A stretch of DNA of 49,598 bases, from contig DNFT01000083.1 in assembly GCA_003486385.1 (NCBI GenBank), positions 1 to 49,598 on the forward strand, in the 5' to 3' direction. The position numbers and the translations under genes were made by a program. Every line of letters begins with the position of its first letter. Within the stretch, counting starts at the first letter, position 1. Positions 41,628 through 49,598 of this stretch are shown here, piece by piece. The notes beneath the pieces were generated by a model. It was not told the origin of the DNA. It saw only the letters and a list, made by a program, of their open reading frames with translations, and did not search any database. The stretch is from Eubacterium sp. (GTDB taxonomy: Bacteria; Bacillota; Clostridia; Lachnospirales; Lachnospiraceae).

Positions 41628-42557
41628 ATGTACTATATTAAATCATTAAACGAAGCCGAAGAAGTCTTTAAGGCACTCAGCACCCCTATGAGACTTCAGA
41701 TTATGGAACTTATCTATCAAAATGATCATCTGAGCATGAATGACCTTGCGGAAACTCTTGGTCTTACCAACAGTGCCATATCTATGCATGTCGGCAAGCT
41801 TGAGGCGGCCGGTCTTGTCTCCGTTCAGGTGGCCTCCGGCAAGCGAGGTATTATGAAGATAGTCCGTCCACGCTATGAACGCCTTATCATAGACATGGTT
41901 CCGAATGCCGGTTCTATCAAATGCTATACCGATGAGATAGATATAGGACACTACATCAGTTACGATGTTCATCCTACCTGTGGTCTGTCCACCTCCGGAA
42001 ACCTTATCGGCGACCTCGATAACCCTAAGGTTTTTTCATATCCTGAGCGTTTTAAGGCTGATATACTATGGGTCGGATATGGGTATGTGACATATAATCT
42101 TCCCAACCGTCTAAAGCTCGGCCAGACCTTGTCCGAAATACAGATTTCATTTGAGATAAGCTCTGAGTGTCCTGAGCACAATGACAATTATCCAAGTGAT
42201 ATCTATTTTGACATCAACGGGAAAGCTCTCGGGAAATGGATAAGCCCCGGTGACTTCGGCAACAGACGAGGTATGCTGTGCCCTAACTGGTGGCCGGACG
42301 GACTCAACCAGTACGGTCTGTTAAAAACATTGGTTATAAATCATTCCGGTACATTTATGGACGGAACTGCCAGACTGTCATCAGTAACCATCAATGACCT
42401 TGCACTTAACTATGATTCGATAATCAATTTCACCATATCCGTTCCGGCAGATACACCTAACTGCGGCGGATTCACCTTGTTCGGCGCCTCATTCGGAGAT
42501 TTCAGCCAGAACATCGTGGTGAAGCTGTTCTATGAAGATTCATCCTCTGAATTTTAA
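41628..42557 (+). CDS. ArsR-family regulator with large C-terminal ligand domain
   Basis: Residues 1-85 form an ArsR-type winged helix: EEVFKALSTPMRLQIMELIYQNDHLSMNDLAETLGLTNSAISMHVGKLEAAGLV. Unlike the 90-120-residue ArsR metal sensors, about 220 further residues follow, rich in beta strands and aromatic residues (CGLSTSGNLIGDLDNPKVFSYPERFKADILWVGYGYVTYNLP, then CPNWWPDGLNQYGLLKTLVINHSG). They probably bind a sugar or other small ligand. It is transcribed away from the GH51-led operon, and the control region is shared, so it is the obvious local regulator. Whether it represses or activates cannot be read. Similar two-domain regulators exist beside GH51 genes in related gut bacteria, as far as I recall. 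Confidence 0.85.
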   Translation: MYYIKSLNEAEEVFKALSTPMRLQIMELIYQNDHLSMNDLAETLGLTNSAISMHVGKLEAAGLVSVQVASGKRGIMKIVRPRYERLIIDMVPNAGSIKCYTDEIDIGHYISYDVHPTCGLSTSGNLIGDLDNPKVFSYPERFKADILWVGYGYVTYNLPNRLKLGQTLSEIQISFEISSECPEHNDNYPSDIYFDINGKALGKWISPGDFGNRRGMLCPNWWPDGLNQYGLLKTLVINHSGTFMDGTARLSSVTINDLALNYDSIINFTISVPADTPNCGGFTLFGASFGDFSQNIVVKLFYEDSSSEF

Positions 42558-42588
42558 TTGTTTTATCAATAATGTTCCTGCAAATGCC

Positions 42589-42661
42589 TTGAAAATATTC
42601 ATCTAAAATGATAAAGTAATATATGTGTTGGGAAGTACTCCTTCCCAACACATTGTATTTT
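42589..42661 (+). promoter_or_regulatory. Promoter plus strong leader hairpin before helD
   Basis: TTGAAA (42589-42594), 17-bp spacer and TAAAGT (42612-42617) form a plausible promoter whose start point falls at about 42624. There a perfect 12-bp stem TGTGTTGGGAAG / CTTCCCAACACA (42624-42652, 5-nt loop) begins, followed by TTGTATTTT. It can serve as the terminator of the regulator gene, or as a 5' attenuator or stabiliser of the helD message. Confidence 0.7.
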
Positions 42662-42693
42662 ACGGCAGTATATATAAAGACAAGGAGTTTACC

Positions 42694-45600
42694 ATGTTTA
42701 AACCCGATGACAATAATTTTGAGCAAAGTCACTTTGCAGCAGTGCTGGCTCTTACCAAGGAAAATCTGGAAAAATATAGAAAAGAGGAGAAAGCTCTGTC
42801 CGATGAACTCTACACTCTTCTTGAGACCTATGGTGCCAAGGATGTCGAAGCTCTTTCAATGATTGACAACATACAGGTAATGTATGAGCGTGCCCGGCAT
42901 GAAGCCGCCAGAGCTGAAAGGGCAAGGCAGAAGCCCTTCTTCGGAAGAATCGATTTTGTCGATGGTAATCACAAGAGCAATGACACCATCTATATAGGCA
43001 AGGTCGGCATATCCCGCGATGTGACCCACCCTGAGGTCATCGACTGGCGTGCCCCTGTTGCCAACTCATACTACGAAAGCCACATCGGAGAAGTCACCTA
43101 CTCTGTCCCAGGGGAGGGCAGCTTTGTGATTGACCTTAAGAAAAAGAGAACCTACGAAATTAAGGATGATACCCTGCTCTCCTTTTTTGACAGTGACGTT
43201 GTCGCAAACGATGAGCTTCTAAACAGATACCTCTCCCAGAACAAAAAGGCTGTTCTCGGTGAGATTATTGCGACAATCCAGAAGGAACAGAATGACATCA
43301 TAAGGCAGTCACCTTACAAAAGCATAATAGTTCAGGGAGCCGCCGGCTCAGGAAAAACAACAGTTGCCATGCACAGGATATCCTATATACTGTACAACTA
43401 TGAGAAAGACTTTAAGCCGGCAGATTTTTACATTGTCGGGAGCAACAAGCTTCTCCTAAATTACATTACCAGTGTCCTGCCGGACTTAGACGTAAACGGT
43501 GTCCGCCAGATGACAATGGAGGAGCTTTTTGTGAGACTTATGTATGAGGACTGGGACAGAGACACCCAGAATATTGCTCCGCTTGCCATGCCGTCCGCAG
43601 CATACCCTGCCTCCTTAAAGCGCGGAACACTCACATGGTTTCGTGAGCTTGAGGCGTTCTGCAATAATTTTGAGAGAAATGTCATCGACACAAGGGATGT
43701 CATCCTCAAATCGAATGAGAATGTGCTTCTCGAACATGACGTCTGTGTCACCCTGCTCACATCCCAGTCCATCACAGCATTCCTTGATGAAAACCCACAG
43801 CTATCTACACAGCTTAAGATAGAGCACCTCAACAGCCGCATACTTTCGCGCCTTGAGAATGAACTCATGGGAAAGGAAATCCGGTACTCACCGGAGGAAA
43901 AGAAGGCTCTCACGCGCTTCTACCGCCAGTACTTCGGACCTAAGAAGTGGAAATACTCCACATACGGCATATACTCCGATTTTCTGAAATCCCAGGAGAA
44001 AAAATACGGCACCGTGTTCCCTTATGACGCTGAAGCTCCTGATTTATATGACCTCGCCGCCCTAGCCTACATCTACAAGCGTACCAAGGAAAATGACCCT
44101 ATTGAGGAGGCACATCATGTTGTCATAGATGAGGCACAGGACTTCGGAATGATGGCATATATGAGCCTGCACTACTGCATGCGCGGCTGTACCTACACAA
44201 TAATGGGTGACGTCGCACAGAATATCCACTATGAACACGGACTGAATGACTGGACTGAGCTCACCGCCAACTTCCTCACCGGCGAATATGACAGCTTCAA
44301 TCTCCTAAGAAAGAGCTACCGCAACACTGTTGAGATATCCCACTTTGCAACGGACATTTTAAGGCACGGATCCTTCTCAATCTACCCTGTTGAACCGATT
44401 ATAAGACACGGCAGGGACGTGGAAATATCGGCTTTTGCGGATGATAATGAGCTTATCCGGAATACTGCTGCCAAAATCAATGCATGGAAGAAAGCCGGCT
44501 ATGAGACAATAGCGATAATCTGCCCTGATATTGATACCTCAAGAGCAGCCGCCAATGAGCTTTCGGAATACACTCAGGTCAATGACTTTGACGCGATGGA
44601 ATTTGACACCGGGACAATGGTTCTTCCAATCACCTACACCAAGGGACTGGAATTCGACTGCTGCATACTTATGAATCCGGACATTGACGCGTATCCAGCA
44701 TGTGATGCCAATGTGAAGCTCCTCTATGTAGCGGCAACCCGCGCTCTCCATGAGCTTGCCGTCTACCACACCGGAACACTCACGCCATTGATTGCAGAGC
44801 CTATCCCGGATTCAGTAGGAAATGCTGTGTTTGACGCAGAGAACATGCAGCCTAACAGAGTGCGAAAGACTGTGACGTTCAGCTCCATCAAGCCTGCCAC
44901 AGCCATTTCCGGCGAAGATGAACCGACCGGTGCAGCCGGAACAAATCCTGCCACACCGGACGCAAAGAGAACCTTCCCGGCTTCCGCAGCGGCAGACCTT
45001 TCGGAAAAATATAAGGCTCCGGCAGCACGAAAAGCTTCACCTTACCCTGCCATGCCATACACCACACCGCCCACAGCTGCATATAAAGCTGTCGACTACA
45101 GCAACAAGATTATGTGCATGTCGGAATACACCTTCGGCTCTGTTCCGAAGATGGATGTACTTAAGCAGAATCCGAACCGCATGGCAGCATATCCGTTCAG
45201 AGCGGTAAGACGTGAGGGCAACAGCCTCATCCTCGACAGTATCAACGCAACGCTCACGCTCACCCCTTATGCTTCTTCAATGGTGCGTGTGAGCTACCAC
45301 AGGGCAGGAGCCCAGATACCTGAGGCGAAATGCATTGAGAACAGAAAGACCACCGATAAATGGAAATTCAAAGACACTCCGGACACGGTTCTGCTCGCCA
45401 CCTCTGCGCTCTACCTTCGGATTGACAAGAAGAATGGGCTTATAAGCTTCTGCGACAAGGATAAAAACGTACTCTTAAACGAAAAGCAGCCGGGACATAT
45501 CTTAGAGACGACCAAAAACAGAAGTATATGCTTCTTCGACTTTGACAGCACACAGAAGCTCTACGCCTTCGGTGCAAGCAACCGCGACCAGCTTCCGCTC

Positions 45601-45852
45601 AACCGCGTTGCAAGATATATATCTTTCGGAAAGAGCAGGCTGAAAGCTCCTTGTGTCATATCTGATAAAGGCTATGGACTGGCGATAAGCCATGACTTTA
45701 CGGTGCTCTTTAACAGCATACCAACCTACGGAGCCTTCATTGCCCTAGACGAGGCACAGTATTTTGATTACTACTTCTTCACCGGAAGCACGGACGAGGA
45801 ACTTATCAAAAAATACAACTGGATACGAAGTAAAAACAGGGAGGCCGATTAG
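42694..45852 (+). CDS. helD: HelD-type RNA polymerase recycling helicase fused to a GH31 N-terminal-like beta-sandwich
   Basis: The start at 42694 (MFKPDDNNFE) has AAGGAG 7 nt upstream; an earlier ATG at 42625 lies in the leader hairpin. Residues 1-75 form the HelD N-terminal coiled coil; RIDF ... YIGKVGISR and VIDWRAPVANSYYESH are HelD signatures. Superfamily 1 motifs: Walker A GAAGSGKT (215-222), IDEAQDF (478-484), GDVAQNIHY, LRKSYRNT, TYTKGLEFD (648-656) and YVAATRA (678-684). HelD dislodges stalled RNA polymerase using ATP. The helicase ends near 712. A Pro/Ala-rich linker (about 725-800) leads to about 840-1046, which reads like the N-terminal domain of GH31 glycosidases (TSALYLRIDKKNGLISFCDKDKNVLL, KLYAFGASNRDQLPLN, VISDKGYGLAISHDF, YFDYYFFTGSTDEELIKKY) and stops where a GH31 barrel would begin. 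Confidence 0.87.
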   Translation: MFKPDDNNFEQSHFAAVLALTKENLEKYRKEEKALSDELYTLLETYGAKDVEALSMIDNIQVMYERARHEAARAERARQKPFFGRIDFVDGNHKSNDTIYIGKVGISRDVTHPEVIDWRAPVANSYYESHIGEVTYSVPGEGSFVIDLKKKRTYEIKDDTLLSFFDSDVVANDELLNRYLSQNKKAVLGEIIATIQKEQNDIIRQSPYKSIIVQGAAGSGKTTVAMHRISYILYNYEKDFKPADFYIVGSNKLLLNYITSVLPDLDVNGVRQMTMEELFVRLMYEDWDRDTQNIAPLAMPSAAYPASLKRGTLTWFRELEAFCNNFERNVIDTRDVILKSNENVLLEHDVCVTLLTSQSITAFLDENPQLSTQLKIEHLNSRILSRLENELMGKEIRYSPEEKKALTRFYRQYFGPKKWKYSTYGIYSDFLKSQEKKYGTVFPYDAEAPDLYDLAALAYIYKRTKENDPIEEAHHVVIDEAQDFGMMAYMSLHYCMRGCTYTIMGDVAQNIHYEHGLNDWTELTANFLTGEYDSFNLLRKSYRNTVEISHFATDILRHGSFSIYPVEPIIRHGRDVEISAFADDNELIRNTAAKINAWKKAGYETIAIICPDIDTSRAAANELSEYTQVNDFDAMEFDTGTMVLPITYTKGLEFDCCILMNPDIDAYPACDANVKLLYVAATRALHELAVYHTGTLTPLIAEPIPDSVGNAVFDAENMQPNRVRKTVTFSSIKPATAISGEDEPTGAAGTNPATPDAKRTFPASAAADLSEKYKAPAARKASPYPAMPYTTPPTAAYKAVDYSNKIMCMSEYTFGSVPKMDVLKQNPNRMAAYPFRAVRREGNSLILDSINATLTLTPYASSMVRVSYHRAGAQIPEAKCIENRKTTDKWKFKDTPDTVLLATSALYLRIDKKNGLISFCDKDKNVLLNEKQPGHILETTKNRSICFFDFDSTQKLYAFGASNRDQLPLNRVARYISFGKSRLKAPCVISDKGYGLAISHDFTVLFNSIPTYGAFIALDEAQYFDYYFFTGSTDEELIKKYNWIRSKNREAD

Positions 45853-45865
45853 CCTCCCTGTTTTT
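45832..45865. terminator. Bidirectional terminator between helD and the ABC exporter
   Basis: A 9-bp stem CAGGGAGGC / GCCTCCCTG (45837-45845, 45852-45860) is flanked by AAAAA and TTTTT, so it can work on both strands. The helD stop codon lies within its loop. It serves the convergent helD and FtsX-type genes. Confidence 0.85.
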
Positions 45866-45907
45866 AATATTACATCTAAATAATAATGTATGATATCAAT
45901 ATTTATT

Positions 45908-48679
45908 TTATTCAACTGACTTAAGTGACTCTGCCATATTGATTTTATTAAGCTTAAAATACATAAGCAGATTTACAGCTATGGCAAATACAAAAGTGAG
46001 CACAACACTTAATATATAGCTCGTGAGCGTTACCCTGCTCTCAAAGTATACAGCCTCAACATTGATGCACTCCATGATGAACATGTGCAGAAGCTTTCCA
46101 AGACCAAGACCTAACAGCGCTCCTATTCCGGTTAAGATAAAATTCTCCCTGAACACATACGAAGCTGTCTCCCACGAATAGAAGCCCAGCACCTTGATTG
46201 TTGCGATCTCCCTTATTCTTTCGGTAATATTTATGTTCGTAAGGTTATAAAGCACAACAAACGCAAGCGCAGCAGCAAGCACGATTACAAGGAGCACCAC
46301 ATAATTTATGCTCGATATCATATTGTTGAACCGGCTCTCCGTATCCGCATTGACACCTGCCGAACTCACATCGTCCGTGGACAGCAGGTCTGCCACTGTC
46401 TGATGTGCGTCCCTTCCATTCCTCAGTGAGGCATATATTGTTCTGTACTCCGGCTCATGCCCAAAAGCCGATAAATAAGTCTCCTTGGCAATAAAAACAT
46501 AGTTGAACACATAATTCTTACATACAGCGGCAACCGTGACCGTCATAGTGTTAAAATCATCATCCGTAATTGTCAGTGTATCGCCCTTTTTCACTCCAAG
46601 TATCTTTGCAAGTCTCCTTGTAAGTATCGCCTCTCCCCCTGCAGGGTATGTGAGTGCCTCACCGCTCTTATAGCTTAAGAAATTATACTGCTTTTTAAAA
46701 TCCTCCTCATTCTCAGGAATTATGATATTAGAGGACTTCTTATTGCTGCCGCTCACGATATCCATCGTCGAAGAGTTAAGAAAGGCATAGCTGTCAAAAT
46801 ACTCCTCAAATTCACCTCCAAGCTTCTGCCTTTCCGTCTCATCCGCTGCCTCCCCAAGGGTAAGTGTCATATCATATACAGATATCTCACGGTACTGTGC
46901 ACTTACAATATCGCTAAAGGAATCCTTAAGTCCAAGTGCAGTGACAACAAGTGCACTGCAGCCGCCAATTCCCATTATCATCATAATGAAACGCTTTTTG
47001 TATCTGAAAACATTTCTTATGGAGACCTTTTTCAAAAAGCTGAGTCTCTTCCAGATAAATCCTGCCCGCTCCAGCAGAATCCTCTTTCCGCTCTTAGGTG
47101 CCTTAGGACGTATCAGCATGGCAGGTGAGCTGTGGAACTGTGCAGCACATGAAAAATATGTCGCTCCCATTGAGCAGAGCACCGCCGCCGCAATTGATAT
47201 TATTCCTATTCTTATATCCCAGACGTATGTAAGCTCTGCGAAGTCATACAACATTCCATAACCCATCCAGATTACCTTCGGGAACAACAGATTGCCTGCC
47301 ACATATCCGAATACTGAGCCTCCCACAGCCGCCGAGCCTGAATAAAACAGATACTTTGCCATGACAGCCCCCTCACTGTAGCCAAGAGCCTTAAGCACTC
47401 CTATCTGTGTCCTCTCATCCTCGACCATCCGCGTCATGGTGGTCATGCACACAAGCGCTGCAACAGCAAAAAAGAAAATCGGGAAAACCGCCGCAACCTG
47501 ATTGACTATATTGCTATCATTGTCGAAGCTTGCATAGCCTGCATTGGTATTCCTGTCAAGAAGATACACCGTCGGCTTCTTCAGCTCGTCAAGCTTACTC
47601 TGCGCATCGGCAATCTCTGCCTGTGCATCAGCACTCTCAGCTTCAAGCTCCTTAACTCCATCGGCATACTCTGCATATCCATCCTCAAGCTGCCTGCGGG
47701 CCTCATCTAGCTGCGCCTGTGCATCATCAAACATGCCCTCCGTATTCATTCCGGCAAGCTCAAGCGCCTGACGTGCTGCATCCACCTCATTCTGCTTCTC
47801 ATCAAGCTCCTTTTCGGAGTCCTGAAGCCTGGTGTACGCATCGTCCAACTCCTTACGTGCCTTCGCAAGTTCATCTTCAAGCTCCTCTTTCGCGTCATCT
47901 ATCTTGTCGGCAGCCTCACTGTAGAGCCTGTCATACCTCTTATCCGCGATTGCCTGCACGGAAGCCTTGAGCGCATCGGTGTGTGAATCAATGTACGAAT
48001 CATACTCATCCGAATATATTACTGCATCGGAATCCATCTTTATGTATATCTCGTTATCATACTCCGCTGTGTACGCACCTCTCAAAAAATATGCGAAGCT
48101 CGACACACTTCCATTGCCGACCGAAGCTGTTCCGCGCTCGAAGTTGAGATACAGGGGTGACTGCACGCGCCCCACTATCTTATAGGTGCTGTATTTAAAC
48201 GCAGCCTTCACATCGTCCGTGTTGCTGTCAGATATGATAAATTCCTTTCCTATATATCCGCTTCCATAGTACTTGCTGTCGACTATACATTCCCTGTCAT
48301 TTTCCGGGAATCTGCCCTCAACAAGCTCAGGAATATTGATGTTATCTAACAGCGAATATGTGGCACTCACACATTCTCTTCCATCCTCAAGCGTTTGCAG
48401 CACAGCCTGATTTATACCGCCCTGTGCGTGCTTTACGCCATCGGCTTGTGTTAATGCCTCCACATCATCAATATCAAAGCCCAGCGTCGACAGCGCTCTG
48501 AAATCATATAATGCCGTATCTGAAAAATATTTATCCGCAGTGGCAACCATGTCTTCCCTGCACACCTTAAGTCCGGCGAACATGATAACACCCAGTGCCA
48601 CTATCGAAAATATCGCAAGATACCTCCCCAGACTATGCCTTATCTCACGGAGTGAGGTCTTTTTCATCGCTGATTTCAT
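45908..48679 (-). CDS. FtsX/MacB-like ABC transporter permease
   Basis: The start is set at 48679 (MKSAMKKTSLREIRHS), preceded by GGAGGAGG; the longer frame from 48733 runs into the ATPase gene end. The 923-aa protein has TM1 (about 20-42), an extracellular region with a long coiled coil (about 250-370, AADKIDDAKEELEDELAKARKELDDAY and similar heptads), an FtsX domain of three helices (about 400-520, containing TRMVEDERTQIGVLKALGYS), a second extracellular domain and a C-terminal FtsX domain (about 800-915, NITERIREIATIKVLGFYSWE). Such permeases drive export, lipoprotein release or resistance to antimicrobial peptides; the substrate is unknown. Confidence 0.92.
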   Translation of the reverse strand: MKSAMKKTSLREIRHSLGRYLAIFSIVALGVIMFAGLKVCREDMVATADKYFSDTALYDFRALSTLGFDIDDVEALTQADGVKHAQGGINQAVLQTLEDGRECVSATYSLLDNINIPELVEGRFPENDRECIVDSKYYGSGYIGKEFIISDSNTDDVKAAFKYSTYKIVGRVQSPLYLNFERGTASVGNGSVSSFAYFLRGAYTAEYDNEIYIKMDSDAVIYSDEYDSYIDSHTDALKASVQAIADKRYDRLYSEAADKIDDAKEELEDELAKARKELDDAYTRLQDSEKELDEKQNEVDAARQALELAGMNTEGMFDDAQAQLDEARRQLEDGYAEYADGVKELEAESADAQAEIADAQSKLDELKKPTVYLLDRNTNAGYASFDNDSNIVNQVAAVFPIFFFAVAALVCMTTMTRMVEDERTQIGVLKALGYSEGAVMAKYLFYSGSAAVGGSVFGYVAGNLLFPKVIWMGYGMLYDFAELTYVWDIRIGIISIAAAVLCSMGATYFSCAAQFHSSPAMLIRPKAPKSGKRILLERAGFIWKRLSFLKKVSIRNVFRYKKRFIMMIMGIGGCSALVVTALGLKDSFSDIVSAQYREISVYDMTLTLGEAADETERQKLGGEFEEYFDSYAFLNSSTMDIVSGSNKKSSNIIIPENEEDFKKQYNFLSYKSGEALTYPAGGEAILTRRLAKILGVKKGDTLTITDDDFNTMTVTVAAVCKNYVFNYVFIAKETYLSAFGHEPEYRTIYASLRNGRDAHQTVADLLSTDDVSSAGVNADTESRFNNMISSINYVVLLVIVLAAALAFVVLYNLTNINITERIREIATIKVLGFYSWETASYVFRENFILTGIGALLGLGLGKLLHMFIMECINVEAVYFESRVTLTSYILSVVLTFVFAIAVNLLMYFKLNKINMAESLKSVE

Positions 48680-48695
48680 ATCATACACCTCCTCC

Positions 48696-49397
48696 TTACC
48701 ACTCAATATCCTCCACCGGAACAATGTGTTCATTCTTAACCATGGACGTTACTGTTCCATTCTTCACGGTTATCACCCTGTCCGCCATCGCGGTAAGTGC
48801 ACTGTTATGCGTTATGACAACCACTGTCTTGCCATCCCTCCTGCAGGTGTCCTGCAAGAGCTTAAGAACCTGCTTACCAGTCGCATAGTCCAATGCACCC
48901 GTCGGCTCATCGCACAACAGCAGCTTAGGATTCTTTGCAAGAGCTCTCGCAATCGCCACTCTCTGCTGCTCTCCACCCGAAAGCTGCGCCGGGAAGTTAG
49001 CCGCCCTGTTTTCCAGACCCACCTGCTTCAAGACCGTCATCGCATCAATAGGCTCCCTGCATATCTGGGAAGCCAGCTCGACATTCTCAAGCGCCGTCAG
49101 ATTCTGGACAAGATTATAGAACTGGAACACAAAGCCAATATCATATCTTCTGTAGGTTGTAAGCTGCTTAGGCTTGTAGTCCGATATTCTGTTTCCATCA
49201 AGAATTACCTCGCCCTCCGTAAGCGTATCCATGCCACCGATAATATTTAAAATGGTGGTCTTTCCAGCTCCCGAGGCTCCGACAATGACGCAGAACTCTC
49301 CATTCTCAATCTCAAAATTCACATCCTGAAGCGCCGTAATAGTCACTTCTCCCATCTGATACGTCTTCTTCACATGCCTGCACTCAACAAATGCCAT
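48696..49397 (-). CDS. ABC transporter ATP-binding protein, MacB/LolD type
   Basis: At 233 aa it is a complete ATPase: Walker A GASGAGKT (40-47), Q-loop FQFYN (Gln92), signature LSGGEQQR (139-146), Walker B LLLCDE (159-164) followed by PTGALD, and H-loop VITHN. The sequence belongs to the MacB/LolD/FtsE branch that pairs with FtsX-like permeases. The permease gene starts 16 bp downstream, so the two form one exporter. The ribosome site is AAGAGGG. It is not the missing ATPase of the sugar importers, which use the MalK/MsmX branch with a C-terminal OB domain. Confidence 0.95.
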   Translation of the reverse strand: MAFVECRHVKKTYQMGEVTITALQDVNFEIENGEFCVIVGASGAGKTTILNIIGGMDTLTEGEVILDGNRISDYKPKQLTTYRRYDIGFVFQFYNLVQNLTALENVELASQICREPIDAMTVLKQVGLENRAANFPAQLSGGEQQRVAIARALAKNPKLLLCDEPTGALDYATGKQVLKLLQDTCRRDGKTVVVITHNSALTAMADRVITVKNGTVTSMVKNEHIVPVEDIEW

Positions 49398-49598
49398 ATT
49401 ATCCCTCTTTTCTTTACGTTCCGGTTGTTAAGCTTCCCATACCTTACATTCCTAACATTTCAGGCAGCTATGCAGCTACAGGAGTCTATATCTCCTTACC
49501 CGCACACACCGCCCTATCGTTATCTTCTGAAAATGCATTTATAGTGTGTACAACTGTCACAAAAACCTTTGCCATGTAAGAACAAAAAGCTCTTGCTA
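49398..49598. other. Leader region of the ABC exporter operon
   Basis: No coding frame is convincing. On the minus strand TATAAA near 49541 could be a -10 box, with a weak -35, and GTGACAGTTGTACACAC next to it is an imperfect palindrome that might bind a regulator. The upstream gene lies beyond the window. Confidence 0.35.

Noticed and set aside
48696..49397. ATPase for the sugar importers
   Set aside because: It pairs with the adjacent FtsX-type permease, is only 233 aa and lacks the C-terminal regulatory domain of MalK/MsmX proteins.

Overview
The window looks like a chromosomal segment of a Gram-positive, anaerobic gut Firmicute, most likely a member of the Lachnospiraceae. Reasons: strong GGAGG-type ribosome binding sites, sigma-A style promoters, lipoproteins with classical lipoboxes, a long arabinose-polysaccharide operon with ATPase-less ABC importers, and Tn4451-type TnpV and ParM/StbA remnants typical of clostridial mobile elements. 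The genus cannot be fixed from the sequence alone. No tRNA, rRNA or CRISPR array was seen.

Left part (1-20.9 kb) is an accessory, defence-rich and partly decayed region, mostly on the minus strand. It opens with an ADP-ribose cluster: ADP-ribosylglycohydrolase (cut by the window edge), a small hypothetical, a macrodomain/HTH protein and a GNAT. Two overlapping PD-(D/E)XK nuclease genes (NucS-like and DUF1016/YhcG) and a lone AbiEi-type antitoxin follow. From 5.4 to 8.1 kb is a graveyard: a fic scrap, broken tnpV, broken parM, hsdS fragment, the tail of a second DUF6602 gene, and an IS66 tnpA fused into that tail. Then come an AbiF-type abortive infection gene preceded by what looks like its partner AbiF RNA with a near-consensus promoter, a second tnpV, a frameshifted small gene, an autoinhibited Fic protein, a frameshifted PIN-like gene, a chemoreceptor, an HTH-N6-adenine methyltransferase, a MazG-like protein, an HNH endonuclease beside a truncated cytosine methyltransferase, and an intact DUF6602 gene.

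Middle part (20.9-41.3 kb) is one very compact minus-strand run devoted to arabinose-containing polysaccharide. In transcription order: GH51 arabinofuranosidase, a 991-residue secreted binding protein, permease pair A, an NHL/TPR/Yip1 membrane protein, a DUF5696 protein, permease pair B, a lipoprotein binding protein, a lipoprotein with a LamG domain and three repeated sugar-binding-like modules, two GH43 enzymes, and a small membrane protein. No ABC ATPase is encoded here, so a shared MsmX-type ATPase elsewhere is implied. A divergent ArsR-type regulator with a large C-terminal sensor-like domain sits across a 346-bp control region holding two opposed promoters and a palindrome.

Right part (41.6-49.6 kb) holds that regulator, a HelD-type RNA polymerase recycling helicase unexpectedly extended by a Pro/Ala-rich linker and a GH31-type N-terminal beta-sandwich, and an FtsX/MacB-like ABC exporter pair. 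The HelD-GH31N fusion, the AbiF RNA-protein pair and the Yip1/DUF5696/dual-importer operon are the items most worth following.
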